DNA from: Streptomyces sp. NBC_00510
GTDB taxonomy: Bacteria; Actinomycetota; Actinomycetes; Streptomycetales; Streptomycetaceae
DNA length: 64,000 bases
Reading direction: 5' to 3'
Assembly: GCA_036013505.1 (NCBI GenBank)
Contig: CP107851.1
Span: 7,028,501-7,092,500 of the forward strand
Shown here: positions 16,778-25,230 of the stretch, piece after piece
Numbering within the stretch: position 1 is the first letter of the stretch
Layout of the letters: each line of letters starts with the position of its first letter
Notes under the pieces: generated by a model
Databases searched by the model: none
What the model was told of the DNA's origin: nothing
Seen by the model: only the letters and a program-made list of their open reading frames with translations
Translations under genes and position numbers: made by a program

Positions 16778-19700
16778 GTGACTCGAGTGACCAGGCGGAT
16801 GCTGCTGGGTTCCGCCGCCGCGACCGCGACGGGCGCGGTGTTCGCGACGGGGGCGGCGGGCGCGACCACGGCCGCCGCCTTCGACACCGCTCCCGCACGC
16901 GCCGCGCTGGGCCGGCTGCTGCCACGGCACGCGGGGCAGTTCCGGCTGGTCGCGCAAGGCCGGGGGAACGGCGGCAAGGACGGTGAACGATCCGACCGCT
17001 TCCGGATCGCGGGTGCGCGGGGCCGTATCGAGGTGGCTGGCACGTCCCCGGCCACACTGCTGTGCGGCGTGCGCTGGTACCTCAAGCACGTGTGCGGCGT
17101 GGGCGTCTCCTGGGTGGGCGACAGCCTGGACGCCCTGCCCGCGACGCTCCCGGCGCCGCCCCCGGGCGGCATCGCCCGCCGCGCCACGGTGCCGCACCGC
17201 TTCGTCCTCAACGACACCAACGACGGTTACACCGCCCCCTACGCCGACTGGTCGCACTGGGAGCGCTTCATCGACGTCCTGGCACTGCACGGCTGCAACG
17301 AGGTGCTGGTGGTGGCCGGTGCGGAGGCCGTGTACCGGCGCGTGCTGCGCGAGTTCGGCTACTCCGGCCAGGAGGCCCTGGCCTGGCTGCCGGCCCCGTC
17401 CCACCAGCCGTGGTGGCTGCTGCAGAACCTCTCTGGGTACGGCGGCCCGTTGACCGCGGGCATCGTCGACGCCCGCGCGGCGCTGGGCCGCAGGATCACC
17501 GCGCGGCTGCGGGAGTTGGGCATGGCACCCGTGCTGCCGGGCTACTTCGGCACCGTCCCGGACGGCTTCGCCCGTCGCAACGCCGGGGCGCGCGTCGTCC
17601 CGCAGGGGACCTGGCACGGCTTCGCCCGTCCGGACTGGCTCGACCCGCGCACCGGCGCCTTCGCCGCGGTGGCCGCCTCCTTCTACCGCCACCAGAAACA
17701 GCTGTTCGGCGAGGCCGCGTACTTCAAGATGGACCTGCTCCACGAGGGCGGTACCGCGGGCGGGGTCCCCGTGGCCGCGGCCGCCCGCGGCGTCCAGGCG
17801 GCGCTGCGCGCGGCGCACCCCCGCGCCACCTGGGTGATCCTCGGCTGGGAGAAGAACCCGCGGGCCGACCTGCTGGAAGCGGTCGACAAGGAGCGGATGC
17901 TCGTCGTGGACGGCGTCTCCGACCGGTTCGCCTCGGTCACCGACCGCGAGCGGGACTGGGCGGGCACCCCGTACGCCTTCGGCTCCATCCCCAACTTCGG
18001 CGGCCGGACGACGATCGGCGCCAAGACCCACGTGTGGGCGGACCGCTTCTTCAGCTGGCGGGACAAGCCCGGCAGCGCCCTGGCCGGCACCTGCTACCTC
18101 CCGGAGGCCGCCGAGCGCGACCCGGCCGCCTTCGAGCTGTTCTGCGAACTGCCCTGGCACGAGCAGCGGGTGGACCTGCCGACCTGGTTCGACACCTACG
18201 CGCGGACCCGTTACGGCACCGAGGACGGCCAGGCACGCGTCGCCTGGCAGGCGCTGCGCCGCACCGCCTACCGGCACGACGCTCTGGAGCGCGCCGACGC
18301 CCACGACAGCCTCTTCACGGCCCGTCCCTCGCTGACCGCCGACTCCAGCAGCGTGTACGCGCCGAACGCCCTCACCTACGATCCCGCCGCCTTCGACGCG
18401 GCGTTCGCCGCGCTGCTGGCGGTGTCCGCCGGGGCACGCGGCAGCGACGCCTACCGCTACGACCTGACCGACGTCGCCCGGCAGGCCGTCGCCAACCGCA
18501 GCCGGCAGCTCCTGCCGCAACTGCGCGGCGCGTTCGCGCGCGGCGACGCGGCGGTCTTCCGCCAACTGTCCGAGCTGTGGCTGCGGCTGATGCGACTGGC
18601 CGACGAGGTCGCGGGCGGCCACCGGGCCTTCCTGCTCGGCCCCTGGCTCGCGGAGGCCCGGGCCTGGGGCGGGGCGGACGCGCAGCGCGCCAAACTCGAG
18701 CGCACCGCCCGGGTGCTGACCACCACCTGGGGCGGGCGCGCGACGTCGGTGTCGCTGCACGAGTACGCCAACCGTGACTGGAACGGGCTGGTCGCGGACT
18801 TCTACCTGCCGCGCTGGCGGACCTTCCTGGACGAGTGTGCGGCGGCCCTCACCACCCGCCGCACACCGCGGGCCGTCGACTGGTACCGCGCCGAGGAGCC
18901 CTGGACGAAGCGCGCCGGGCGCTACCCCACCCGGCCCACCGGCGACGCGCACACGCTCGCCCGGCGGGCCTACGAGATCCTTGCCGCGGCCCCCTACCAG
19001 GGCACGCTGACCGTGACCGCGGACCCGGTGACGCTGGTGCCGGGCGGCCGGGCCCTGGTCACCGCGGAGTTCGCCAACACCAACGGGCTCGCCCCCACCG
19101 GCACGGTCGGCTTCTCCCTGACCACGGACGGGGTGCGGGCCGCACCGCGCGGGGCGCTGTCGCTGCCGCGCGTGGCGGCCGGCGGCACCGGCCGTGCGAC
19201 CTGGCACGTCACCGCGCCCGAGGCGCGCCCCAAACGGCCGCTGTCGCCGCTGCGGTACGAGGCGCGGGCCGCGTACGAGCCGGTGCCGGGCGGCGCGCGG
19301 GTGCCCGCGGTCGCCGCGGGGGACCTGTACGTCGCGGGTCCGCTGGACCGTGCGTACCGGACCGTCAACGGCACCGGAGCCGTGTTCGGACAGCTCGGCG
19401 ACCGCTTCGCCATCGACGGCGCCGGGCGCGACCTGTGGAAGGGCACCGCCGAGTTCGCGGCGGTCCTGCGGCCCGGCGCGCTGCGGGACGGCGGGACGGT
19501 CACCACCCGGGTCGACAGCCAGGCCGAGACCGCCGCATGGGCGCGGGCCGGCATCGTCGTCCGCGACGACCTCGACGACCCGGACGCCCCGGGCTTCCTG
19601 AACCTGGCGGTGAGCCCCGGGCACGGGGTGACGCTGTCGTACGACTCCGACGGCGACGGCCTGCTGAACCGCTACCGGCGGCTCGCCGGCGTGCGGGCCC

Positions 19701-19903
19701 CGGTGCTGCTGAGGCTGCGCCGCAGCGGCCGTGCGTACACGGGGGAGTGCAGCACCGACGACGGGACGACGTGGCGGAAGGTCGCGACCGTGACCGTCCC
19801 GGCGGCGGCCCGGACCCAGGACGTGGGGCTCTTCATGACCGCGGGGAACGGCGGCACGGGCGACCACGGCCTGGTGGAGTTCACCGGCTTCCGCGTCACC
19901 TGA
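16778..19903 (+). CDS. Tat-exported GH89 alpha-N-acetylglucosaminidase
   Basis: 1041 residues with a twin-arginine-like signal (VTRRMLLGSAAATATG). The GH89 N-domain and (beta/alpha)8 catalytic domain cover about 40-480, with VLNDTNDGYTAPYADWSHWE, then HEGG (E323) and YLPEAAE (E443) at the places of the two catalytic glutamates of NAGLU/CpGH89. An alpha-helical domain (about 480-735) follows. A NEW3-like beta domain (about 745-840) and a C-terminal DUF1349/laminin-like beta-sandwich (about 860-1041) complete it. It would remove terminal alpha-linked GlcNAc from extracellular glycans. A GTG start is used. The stop overlaps the convergent gene by 8 bases. Confidence 0.88.
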   Translation: MTRVTRRMLLGSAAATATGAVFATGAAGATTAAAFDTAPARAALGRLLPRHAGQFRLVAQGRGNGGKDGERSDRFRIAGARGRIEVAGTSPATLLCGVRWYLKHVCGVGVSWVGDSLDALPATLPAPPPGGIARRATVPHRFVLNDTNDGYTAPYADWSHWERFIDVLALHGCNEVLVVAGAEAVYRRVLREFGYSGQEALAWLPAPSHQPWWLLQNLSGYGGPLTAGIVDARAALGRRITARLRELGMAPVLPGYFGTVPDGFARRNAGARVVPQGTWHGFARPDWLDPRTGAFAAVAASFYRHQKQLFGEAAYFKMDLLHEGGTAGGVPVAAAARGVQAALRAAHPRATWVILGWEKNPRADLLEAVDKERMLVVDGVSDRFASVTDRERDWAGTPYAFGSIPNFGGRTTIGAKTHVWADRFFSWRDKPGSALAGTCYLPEAAERDPAAFELFCELPWHEQRVDLPTWFDTYARTRYGTEDGQARVAWQALRRTAYRHDALERADAHDSLFTARPSLTADSSSVYAPNALTYDPAAFDAAFAALLAVSAGARGSDAYRYDLTDVARQAVANRSRQLLPQLRGAFARGDAAVFRQLSELWLRLMRLADEVAGGHRAFLLGPWLAEARAWGGADAQRAKLERTARVLTTTWGGRATSVSLHEYANRDWNGLVADFYLPRWRTFLDECAAALTTRRTPRAVDWYRAEEPWTKRAGRYPTRPTGDAHTLARRAYEILAAAPYQGTLTVTADPVTLVPGGRALVTAEFANTNGLAPTGTVGFSLTTDGVRAAPRGALSLPRVAAGGTGRATWHVTAPEARPKRPLSPLRYEARAAYEPVPGGARVPAVAAGDLYVAGPLDRAYRTVNGTGAVFGQLGDRFAIDGAGRDLWKGTAEFAAVLRPGALRDGGTVTTRVDSQAETAAWARAGIVVRDDLDDPDAPGFLNLAVSPGHGVTLSYDSDGDGLLNRYRRLAGVRAPVLLRLRRSGRAYTGECSTDDGTTWRKVATVTVPAAARTQDVGLFMTAGNGGTGDHGLVEFTGFRVT

Positions 19904-20726
19904 GGCCGCCGGTTCCGCTGCCACCGCCGGTTCCGCCACCCGTGCCCACGGCGGCGACGAGGGCGGCCAGCGCGTCACCGAGCCGGTCCAGTCCCTCGCC
20001 GGGGGCACCACCGGGCTCGCTCATGTACCCGTCCCTGCGGATCTCGACCATCAGCGCCGAGACCTCGCGGACCTCGCCGTAGTGCTTCAACGGCACATAG
20101 GTGCCGGCGAACGGCGAGTCGACACCGACCTCCCCGCACGGCGCGAAGGCATCGCGGGCGGCGTCCAGCAGCCAGGCCGGGGTGTGGAAGGCGTCGGTGC
20201 CCAGGCAGACGGCGGGGCGGGGCCCGTCGCCGTGCAGCTCGTAGGGGAGTCGCGCGCCGGGGTAGGAGTGCACGTCGATGACGACCGCCCGCCCCGTGGC
20301 CTCCAGCCGGTCCTGTACGGCCGCCGTCATGGCGGCCGCGTACGGCTCGAAGTAGGCCTCCAGCAGGGCCCGTTCGTGCCGGGGGTCGTGCTCGCGCAAC
20401 GGCGCCCCGTGCGAGGTGCGGGTGTAGACGGCGCCCATGCCGACGGCGCGCATCTCCTCCCGCTCGTCCGGGAACCGCTCGGGGTCGACGACCAGCCGCG
20501 ACAGCCGGTTGGTGAACTGCCAGGCCCCCGTCCGTCCGGCGGCGCGCGCCGCGATCAGGTCGGTGTGCGAGTCCGTCATGTGGTCGAGCTCGGCCGCCAG
20601 TCCGGCGTCGTCCAGGAGGATGCGCTCACGGACGTGCCCGGGCACGGCGCGGGCGCTGTGCGGGACGTGGAGGAGCACAGGCGAGTCCGGCGCGCCCTCG
20701 GTGACGCGGAAAGTCGATTCGTCCAT
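19896..20726 (-). CDS. N-formylglutamate amidohydrolase family protein
   Basis: 276 residues from the ATG at 20726 (MDESTFRVTEG). It shows the family motifs LLHVPHSAR (metal-binding His), DHMTDSHTD, LSRLVVDPERFPDE, VVIDVHSYPG and the late EVSALMVEIRRDGYM. The family (HutG2-like, DUF-type FGase) includes zinc-dependent hydrolases that release glutamate from N-formylglutamate in histidine breakdown; other members act on different substrates. No hut genes are nearby, so the physiological role is open. A Gly-rich tail of ~15 residues ends the protein. Confidence 0.88.
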   Translation of the reverse strand: MDESTFRVTEGAPDSPVLLHVPHSARAVPGHVRERILLDDAGLAAELDHMTDSHTDLIAARAAGRTGAWQFTNRLSRLVVDPERFPDEREEMRAVGMGAVYTRTSHGAPLREHDPRHERALLEAYFEPYAAAMTAAVQDRLEATGRAVVIDVHSYPGARLPYELHGDGPRPAVCLGTDAFHTPAWLLDAARDAFAPCGEVGVDSPFAGTYVPLKHYGEVREVSALMVEIRRDGYMSEPGGAPGEGLDRLGDALAALVAAVGTGGGTGGGSGTGGLR

Positions 20727-20794
20727 TTCTCCACCCCTCCCCGACCCCCGCCGGTGTGACCTGCCGTCCCGCACGGCGGTGTGTTGAGGAACCC

Positions 20795-21373
20795 TCAGAA
20801 CAGCGGCTCCGGCAGGACGCCCTCCAGGGCCAGCAACGAGCGCTTGATGTCGAGCATGCGCAGGCCCCCGCCGAAGCCGCCGATGCCCCCGTCGCTCTCC
20901 AGGACCCGGTGGCACGGGACGACGACGGGCAGCGGGTTGGCGCCCATGGCCACCCCGACGGCCCGGGCGGCGCCCGGCTCACCGACCCGCTTGGCGAGGT
21001 CCTGGTAACCGACCACACTGCCGAACGGGACGCCGGCCGACAGCTCGCGCAGCACACGGCGGTTGAAGCCGGTCGTCAAAGACCAGTCGAGGTCGAGGTC
21101 GAAGGTGTGGCGCGTCCCGGCGAAGTACGCCTCCACCTGGCGTATCGCCTCGTCCAGCCGGGCCCCCGCGGCGCTCGCGGGACCGGGCCTGCGCGCGGGC
21201 GCGGCACCCAGCCGGGAGCAGATCCGCTCCAGCACGGCGGGCGCCTCCTCCTCCCCGGTCCGGAAGGCGACGTGGACCAGGCCCTGCCCGGTTGCGGCGA
21301 GCAGCAGCGGCCCGACCGGTACCTCCAGCACCGACCAGGCGACCTCGGCGGAAGGGGTCTGTGGTTGCGTCAC
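20795..21373 (-). CDS. ogt: Methylated-DNA-protein-cysteine methyltransferase
   Basis: 192 residues from the GTG at 21373; a longer frame to 21481 is unsupported. The C-terminal domain has the suicide-cysteine motif V-V-P-C-H-R-V (C154), the HTH-like recognition segment TTGFNRRVLRELSAGVPFGSV and YQDLAKRVG...RAVGVAMGANP. It removes O6-alkyl groups from guanine by transfer to its own Cys. It is a single-enzyme (Ogt/MGMT) form without an AdaA part. Confidence 0.93.
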   Translation of the reverse strand: MTQPQTPSAEVAWSVLEVPVGPLLLAATGQGLVHVAFRTGEEEAPAVLERICSRLGAAPARRPGPASAAGARLDEAIRQVEAYFAGTRHTFDLDLDWSLTTGFNRRVLRELSAGVPFGSVVGYQDLAKRVGEPGAARAVGVAMGANPLPVVVPCHRVLESDGGIGGFGGGLRMLDIKRSLLALEGVLPEPLF

Positions 21374-21555
21374 GGTCCCCAGCGTAGGACGGGGCACTGA
21401 CAGCCGGTCCCGGCCGGGGTCGCGCCGGGGTTCCCACCGGGGTCCGGGACGGCCACGGCAACCGGCCGCACGCCCCGCCACCCGGGAGGGTGGCCGTTCT
21501 CGACAGGTCTGTCACAAGCGGTAGTCGACCGGTTATGAGGGGGGATGGGGCGCGC

Positions 21556-22494
21556 ATGACGCGAAACGACTTCACCCCGGCCGTCCGCCGGCTCGCCCGT
21601 GAACAGGACCGGGTCGCCACCGTCGCCCAGCTCGCCGCGGTGGGCGTGCCGGAGAGCAGGCTGCGGGAGTGGTGCCGCCCCGGCGGCCGGTGGCAGCGGC
21701 CGCTGCCCCGGGTGGTCGTCCTCCAGCCCGGTCCGCTCACCGCCGCGCAGCGGTCCAGGGCGGCCCTGGCCTTCGCCGGGTACCCGCAGGTCCCGGCCAT
21801 GATCACCGGCGTGGCGGGGCTCGCCCTGCACGGCGTCGCCGTGGCCGCGCCGCCCTGCGGGCTCCCGGTGGTGGACGTGCTCGTCCCGAGCGAGCGCCGC
21901 ATCCGCACCCACACCTGGGTACGGGTCCACCACGGCCGCGGGCTCCCCGTGCCCGACACCCTGGCCGGTGTGCCCGTGGCGCCGGTGGCCCGGGCGGCGG
22001 CCGACGGCGTACGGGAGTCCATCGACCCCGAGTGGGCCCTGGAAGTGGTCCGCGAACTGGTCATAGCGCTCGGCGTGCCCGCCCCCGTGCTCGCCGCGGA
22101 ACTGGGTGGCACGGTACTCGCCCGGCGCCCCGCCGTGGCCGCCCTGCTCGACGCCATGGATCCCGGCCCGCGTGCCGCCTCCGCCGAGCCCATGGCCCGC
22201 GCCCTGGTGGCCCGGTCGGGACTCCGGCAGCCGCTGTGGCGTCCCACGCTCCAGCTCGACGGCGCCTTCCTGGGCTCGCCCGACGCGTACTGGGTGCGCT
22301 ACGGCCTCGTCCTGGACCTCGGCCCGGGGACCGGGCGCGGCCGGCTGGAGTCGCTGGGTCTGCGTGTGCTGCGGGTCGCGCCCGCCGCGCTCACCCGCAG
22401 CCCCGCCGAGGTCGTCGCCGCCCTGCGCACCGCGCTCGCGGCCGGACCGTACGGCCCGCTGGACCGCATCACGGCACTGCCCGGGGCGATGTGA
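21556..22494 (+). CDS. Orphan AbiEi-like/DUF559-like protein
   Basis: 312 residues from the ATG at 21556, downstream of a G-rich stretch; an ATG at 21535 is an alternative. The N-terminal winged-helix (LAREQDRVATVAQLAAVGVPESRLREW) matches the AbiEi antitoxin/transcription-regulator domain. The middle (AMITGVAGLALHG...VDVLVPSERR) is the DUF-type region seen in actinobacterial proteins with a VSR/DUF559-like end. The last part (LVLDLGPGTGRGRLESLGLRVLRV, cited as its core) lacks the usual acidic endonuclease residues. No AbiEii nucleotidyltransferase toxin lies beside it. Function unknown. Confidence 0.7.
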   Translation: MTRNDFTPAVRRLAREQDRVATVAQLAAVGVPESRLREWCRPGGRWQRPLPRVVVLQPGPLTAAQRSRAALAFAGYPQVPAMITGVAGLALHGVAVAAPPCGLPVVDVLVPSERRIRTHTWVRVHHGRGLPVPDTLAGVPVAPVARAAADGVRESIDPEWALEVVRELVIALGVPAPVLAAELGGTVLARRPAVAALLDAMDPGPRAASAEPMARALVARSGLRQPLWRPTLQLDGAFLGSPDAYWVRYGLVLDLGPGTGRGRLESLGLRVLRVAPAALTRSPAEVVAALRTALAAGPYGPLDRITALPGAM

Positions 22495-22619
22495 CGTACG
22501 GGTGTCCGCGCGATGAAGTCGCCATGAGGCGGCCGCGCGGGGCGGGCGGGCGAGCCTAGCGTGTGTCAGCACGGGGGACGGAAGGAAGCGGGGGACCGGG
22601 GCGGCAAGGGGAGGGTGCC

Positions 22620-23480
22620 GTGAGCGGCACGTACGGAACGGTCAATGGCTTCACCTACGGATGGGCGACCCCTCTCGCGGGTTTCCTGATGGCCTGCTTA
22701 GGCGCCGCCCTCGGGCTGCGCTGCACGACCCGGGCCCTGGCCATGCACCCCTCGCGACGGGCCGGCTGGCTCGCGCTGGGTTCCGCGGCCATCGGCTCCG
22801 GCATCTGGACCATGCACTTCATCGCCATGATGGGCTTCACCGTCGGCGAGGTGCGGATCACCTACGACACGCTCGTCACCTTCGAGAGCCTGCTGGTCGC
22901 CGTCGTGGTCGTCGCTCTCGGGGTGTTCCTCGTCGGCTTCGTGGGCCGCACGCTCCCCGCCGTACTGGCCGGAGGCTGCGTCACGGGACTCGGCATCGCC
23001 GCCATGCACTACATGGGCATGCGGGGCATGCGGCTGCGCGGCGACCTGGAGTACACGCAGTCCACGGTGGTGCTGTCGGTCGGCGTCGCCGTCCTGGCCG
23101 CCACCGTCGCCCTGTGGTCGGCGGTCTCCGTCCGGCGCCTGTACGCCGGCGTGCTCGCCAGCCTCGTCCTGGGCTTCGCCGTCACCGCCATGCACTACAT
23201 CGGCATGGCCGCGTTGACGGTGCATCTGCACAGCGGCGCGCGGGAGGGATCGAGCGGGGCGGGACCGGCCGCGTTCCTCGCCCCGGTGCTGATCGGGCCG
23301 GTCGTCTTCCTCTTCCTCGCGGGGGTCGTGGTGGCGCTGGACCCGCCTGTCGGCGACTTCGACCCCGAGTCAGAGCCCGAGCCCGCGCCCGCCCGCGGCC
23401 GCCGTTCCTCGCGGGCGGCCCGCTCCTCGCACGCCGCCCGGCCCTCACGCGTCCGCGAGCGCCCGCGCGAACGCCAGTGA
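22620..23480 (+). CDS. MHYT-domain membrane sensor containing a TTA codon
   Basis: 286 residues from a GTG at 22620 with AAGGGGAGGG upstream. It has seven hydrophobic segments and three MHYT-type motifs (MHFIAM, MHYMGM, MHYIGM), typical of the MHYT domain thought to bind copper and sense O2, CO or NO. No GGDEF/EAL or kinase domain is attached; the tail from ~248 is Glu/Pro then Arg/Ser rich and cytoplasmic. Codon 27 is TTA (22698-22700), so translation should depend on the developmental tRNA bldA. No other in-frame TTA codon was noticed in the window. It overlaps the convergent GH18 gene by 36 bases. Confidence 0.88.
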   Translation: MSGTYGTVNGFTYGWATPLAGFLMACLGAALGLRCTTRALAMHPSRRAGWLALGSAAIGSGIWTMHFIAMMGFTVGEVRITYDTLVTFESLLVAVVVVALGVFLVGFVGRTLPAVLAGGCVTGLGIAAMHYMGMRGMRLRGDLEYTQSTVVLSVGVAVLAATVALWSAVSVRRLYAGVLASLVLGFAVTAMHYIGMAALTVHLHSGAREGSSGAGPAAFLAPVLIGPVVFLFLAGVVVALDPPVGDFDPESEPEPAPARGRRSSRAARSSHAARPSRVRERPRERQ

Positions 23481-24482
23481 CGGCTGGTCGACCCCGCTGC
23501 ACCGGGCCGGGGCCGTCCCCTTGGTGTCGTCCTCGCAGGGCCGGTCCCGGTCTGCCGACCACATGGACAGGCCGCCCAGCCCCTTTTCACGGGCGAAGGC
23601 GGCCAGTGCGGCCGCGTCCCGCAGGGTGAACACCTCGCCCTGGATGTCGTTCACCCCGATCATCGGGGTCACCGAGAGGGTCCGCCACGCCGCGGCGTCC
23701 GGCAGGCCCAGCAGAGCCTTGAGCTGCCGCTGCGCCGCGGTGGCCGCCTGGATCGCGTACCGGCCCATGTCGCCGGTGTACGTCTCCCCGTAGTCCATCG
23801 CCATGATGTTGACCGCGTCGACGCGTACCCCTTGGCGCCGGGCGTCCGCGAGCAGCGCGCAGGCCTCGGGGGTCAGCCCGGACGGCATCACGGGCAGCGT
23901 GAAGGAGACCGACAGCGTCCGGCCTTCCCGCTCGGCCTCCCGCTGGAGGCGGGCGACGGCGCGCGCCCGGCGGGTGCCGGCGGCGGTGTCCACGAGGTCG
24001 TCGCCCTCGACGTCGAAGTCGACCCCGGTCAGCCGGTAACGCCCGATCACATCGGCGTAGGCGGAGGCGAGTTCGTCCACGTCGTCGCAGGCGCCGGCGA
24101 GTTCCGTGCCGTCGGCGCCGCCGAACGAGACCCGCACGTCGCGGCCGGCGGCCCGCAGCGCGGCGATCCGGCCCGCCAGGTCGCCGTGGGCGATGCCGTC
24201 GCGCCCGTCCCAGGTCGGGGCGCAGTCACCGCGAGCGGTCACGAACCCGAGGGTGAAACCGTCGGCCCCGGTCCTGCGGGCGGCGTCCGCCATGTCGTAC
24301 GCGGTGGAACGCGAGGCGTCCACGTAGGGGGTGAAGGCCACCTCGGCCACCGGTTCCCTCCCCTCGGGCGCGTGGCGCGCCGGGGAGCCGGCGGGCTCGG
24401 TGCCGGTGAGGAGGGAGGCGGTCGTGGCGGCGACGGCGACTGCCACGAGTCCGGTGATCAGCTGTGCCGTGCGGCTCTTCAT
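23445..24482 (-). CDS. Secreted GH18 (chitinase-like) protein
   Basis: 345 residues with a signal peptide or anchor (MKSRTAQLITGLVAVAVAATTASL). The TIM-barrel GH18 fold includes DVRVSFGGADG (the SxGG strand) and the catalytic motif VDFDVEG with acid E159; the first Asp of the full DxxDxDxE pattern is Thr here. Later strands VNIMAMDYGE and LSMWSADRDRPCED are typical of streptomycete GH18 enzymes of the ChiD/endo-type subgroup. It probably cleaves beta-linked GlcNAc polymers outside the cell. It is divergently transcribed from the exopolysaccharide operon, which may be its natural partner. Confidence 0.88.
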   Translation of the reverse strand: MKSRTAQLITGLVAVAVAATTASLLTGTEPAGSPARHAPEGREPVAEVAFTPYVDASRSTAYDMADAARRTGADGFTLGFVTARGDCAPTWDGRDGIAHGDLAGRIAALRAAGRDVRVSFGGADGTELAGACDDVDELASAYADVIGRYRLTGVDFDVEGDDLVDTAAGTRRARAVARLQREAEREGRTLSVSFTLPVMPSGLTPEACALLADARRQGVRVDAVNIMAMDYGETYTGDMGRYAIQAATAAQRQLKALLGLPDAAAWRTLSVTPMIGVNDIQGEVFTLRDAAALAAFAREKGLGGLSMWSADRDRPCEDDTKGTAPARCSGVDQPSLAFARALADA

Positions 24483-24624
24483 GACGGAGAGACTATCTGC
24501 CCCGGGAATTTCGGATCACGCTTTCCTTGAATTGAGTGAATGAAGGCCTCGGGTTATTTGTGGGATTAATGCGGAAGTGAATCCGCGGAATTCATGGAGA
24601 GAAATTACTGCTAGCATTCTGCCC

Positions 24625-25224
24625 ATGCATTCCCTCTCCCGACGGGCGTGTCCCCGTGGGCGGTCCACGGAGGAAGGGCCCGTATTCGTCGATGCGTCGG
24701 GCCGCCGGGCGCGCATTATCCGGCGCGCCGGACTGGCCGTCGGGATCGCCTGCGCGGGATATGCCGTGCTGCTGGGGGTGGCTTTCGCGGGAGGCACCCC
24801 TTTCGCGCCCCAGACCCTGATTCCGGGCGCCGACGTCCCCGAGGGCGCGTCGGCGCAGGCCGAGGCGGGTGGAAGAACCGGGGGTACCGCGGAACGCGTC
24901 GCGAGCGCCCCTGCCGCCGTTCACGCCCCCGCCCCGGCGGCCCGGGGCCCCGCCGCCGCGCCCACCGTCGTCGCGGCCGCGGAGGTCACCCCCTCCGCCA
25001 CCGGGCGCCGCGCCACGGCCTCGGCGACCCCCTCCGCCGGCCCCGGCGGCACCGGCGCCACCGCGACGGCGAGCGCCTCCCCGCGGCCCACGTCCGCGCG
25101 CACCCCCACGGCCACCGCCTCGCCGTCCGCCTCCGTCCCCGTGACACCCGGGCCGGACACCCCCGCCTTCCCCCCGGGCGACGCCGGCGGAGACCCGGTG
25201 CCCGGCGACGGCTGGGACGACTGA
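24625..25224 (+). CDS. Membrane protein with low-complexity extracytoplasmic tail (first gene of exopolysaccharide operon)
   Basis: 199 residues from the ATG at 24625; a GTG at 24577 is an alternative start and neither has a clear ribosome-binding site. A basic N-terminus (RRARIIRR) leads into one transmembrane helix (about residues 35-55), then ~140 residues of Ala/Pro/Thr/Ser low complexity ending in an acidic Gly/Asp tail. It lies 6 bases before the fused deacetylase/glycosyltransferase gene and is probably co-transcribed. By position it could correspond to the small partner gene (matA) of Streptomyces mat loci, but this is inference. Composition alone gives no function. Confidence 0.6.
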   Translation: MHSLSRRACPRGRSTEEGPVFVDASGRRARIIRRAGLAVGIACAGYAVLLGVAFAGGTPFAPQTLIPGADVPEGASAQAEAGGRTGGTAERVASAPAAVHAPAPAARGPAAAPTVVAAAEVTPSATGRRATASATPSAGPGGTGATATASASPRPTSARTPTATASPSASVPVTPGPDTPAFPPGDAGGDPVPGDGWDD

Positions 25225-25230
25225 GCGGCC

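Noticed and set aside
15566..20011. 1481-codon open frame on the minus strand opposite the SPFH and GH89 genes
   Set aside because: Composition is low-complexity Gly/Arg/Val, as expected opposite GC-rich genes, with no domain. The plus-strand genes have clear motifs and ribosome sites.
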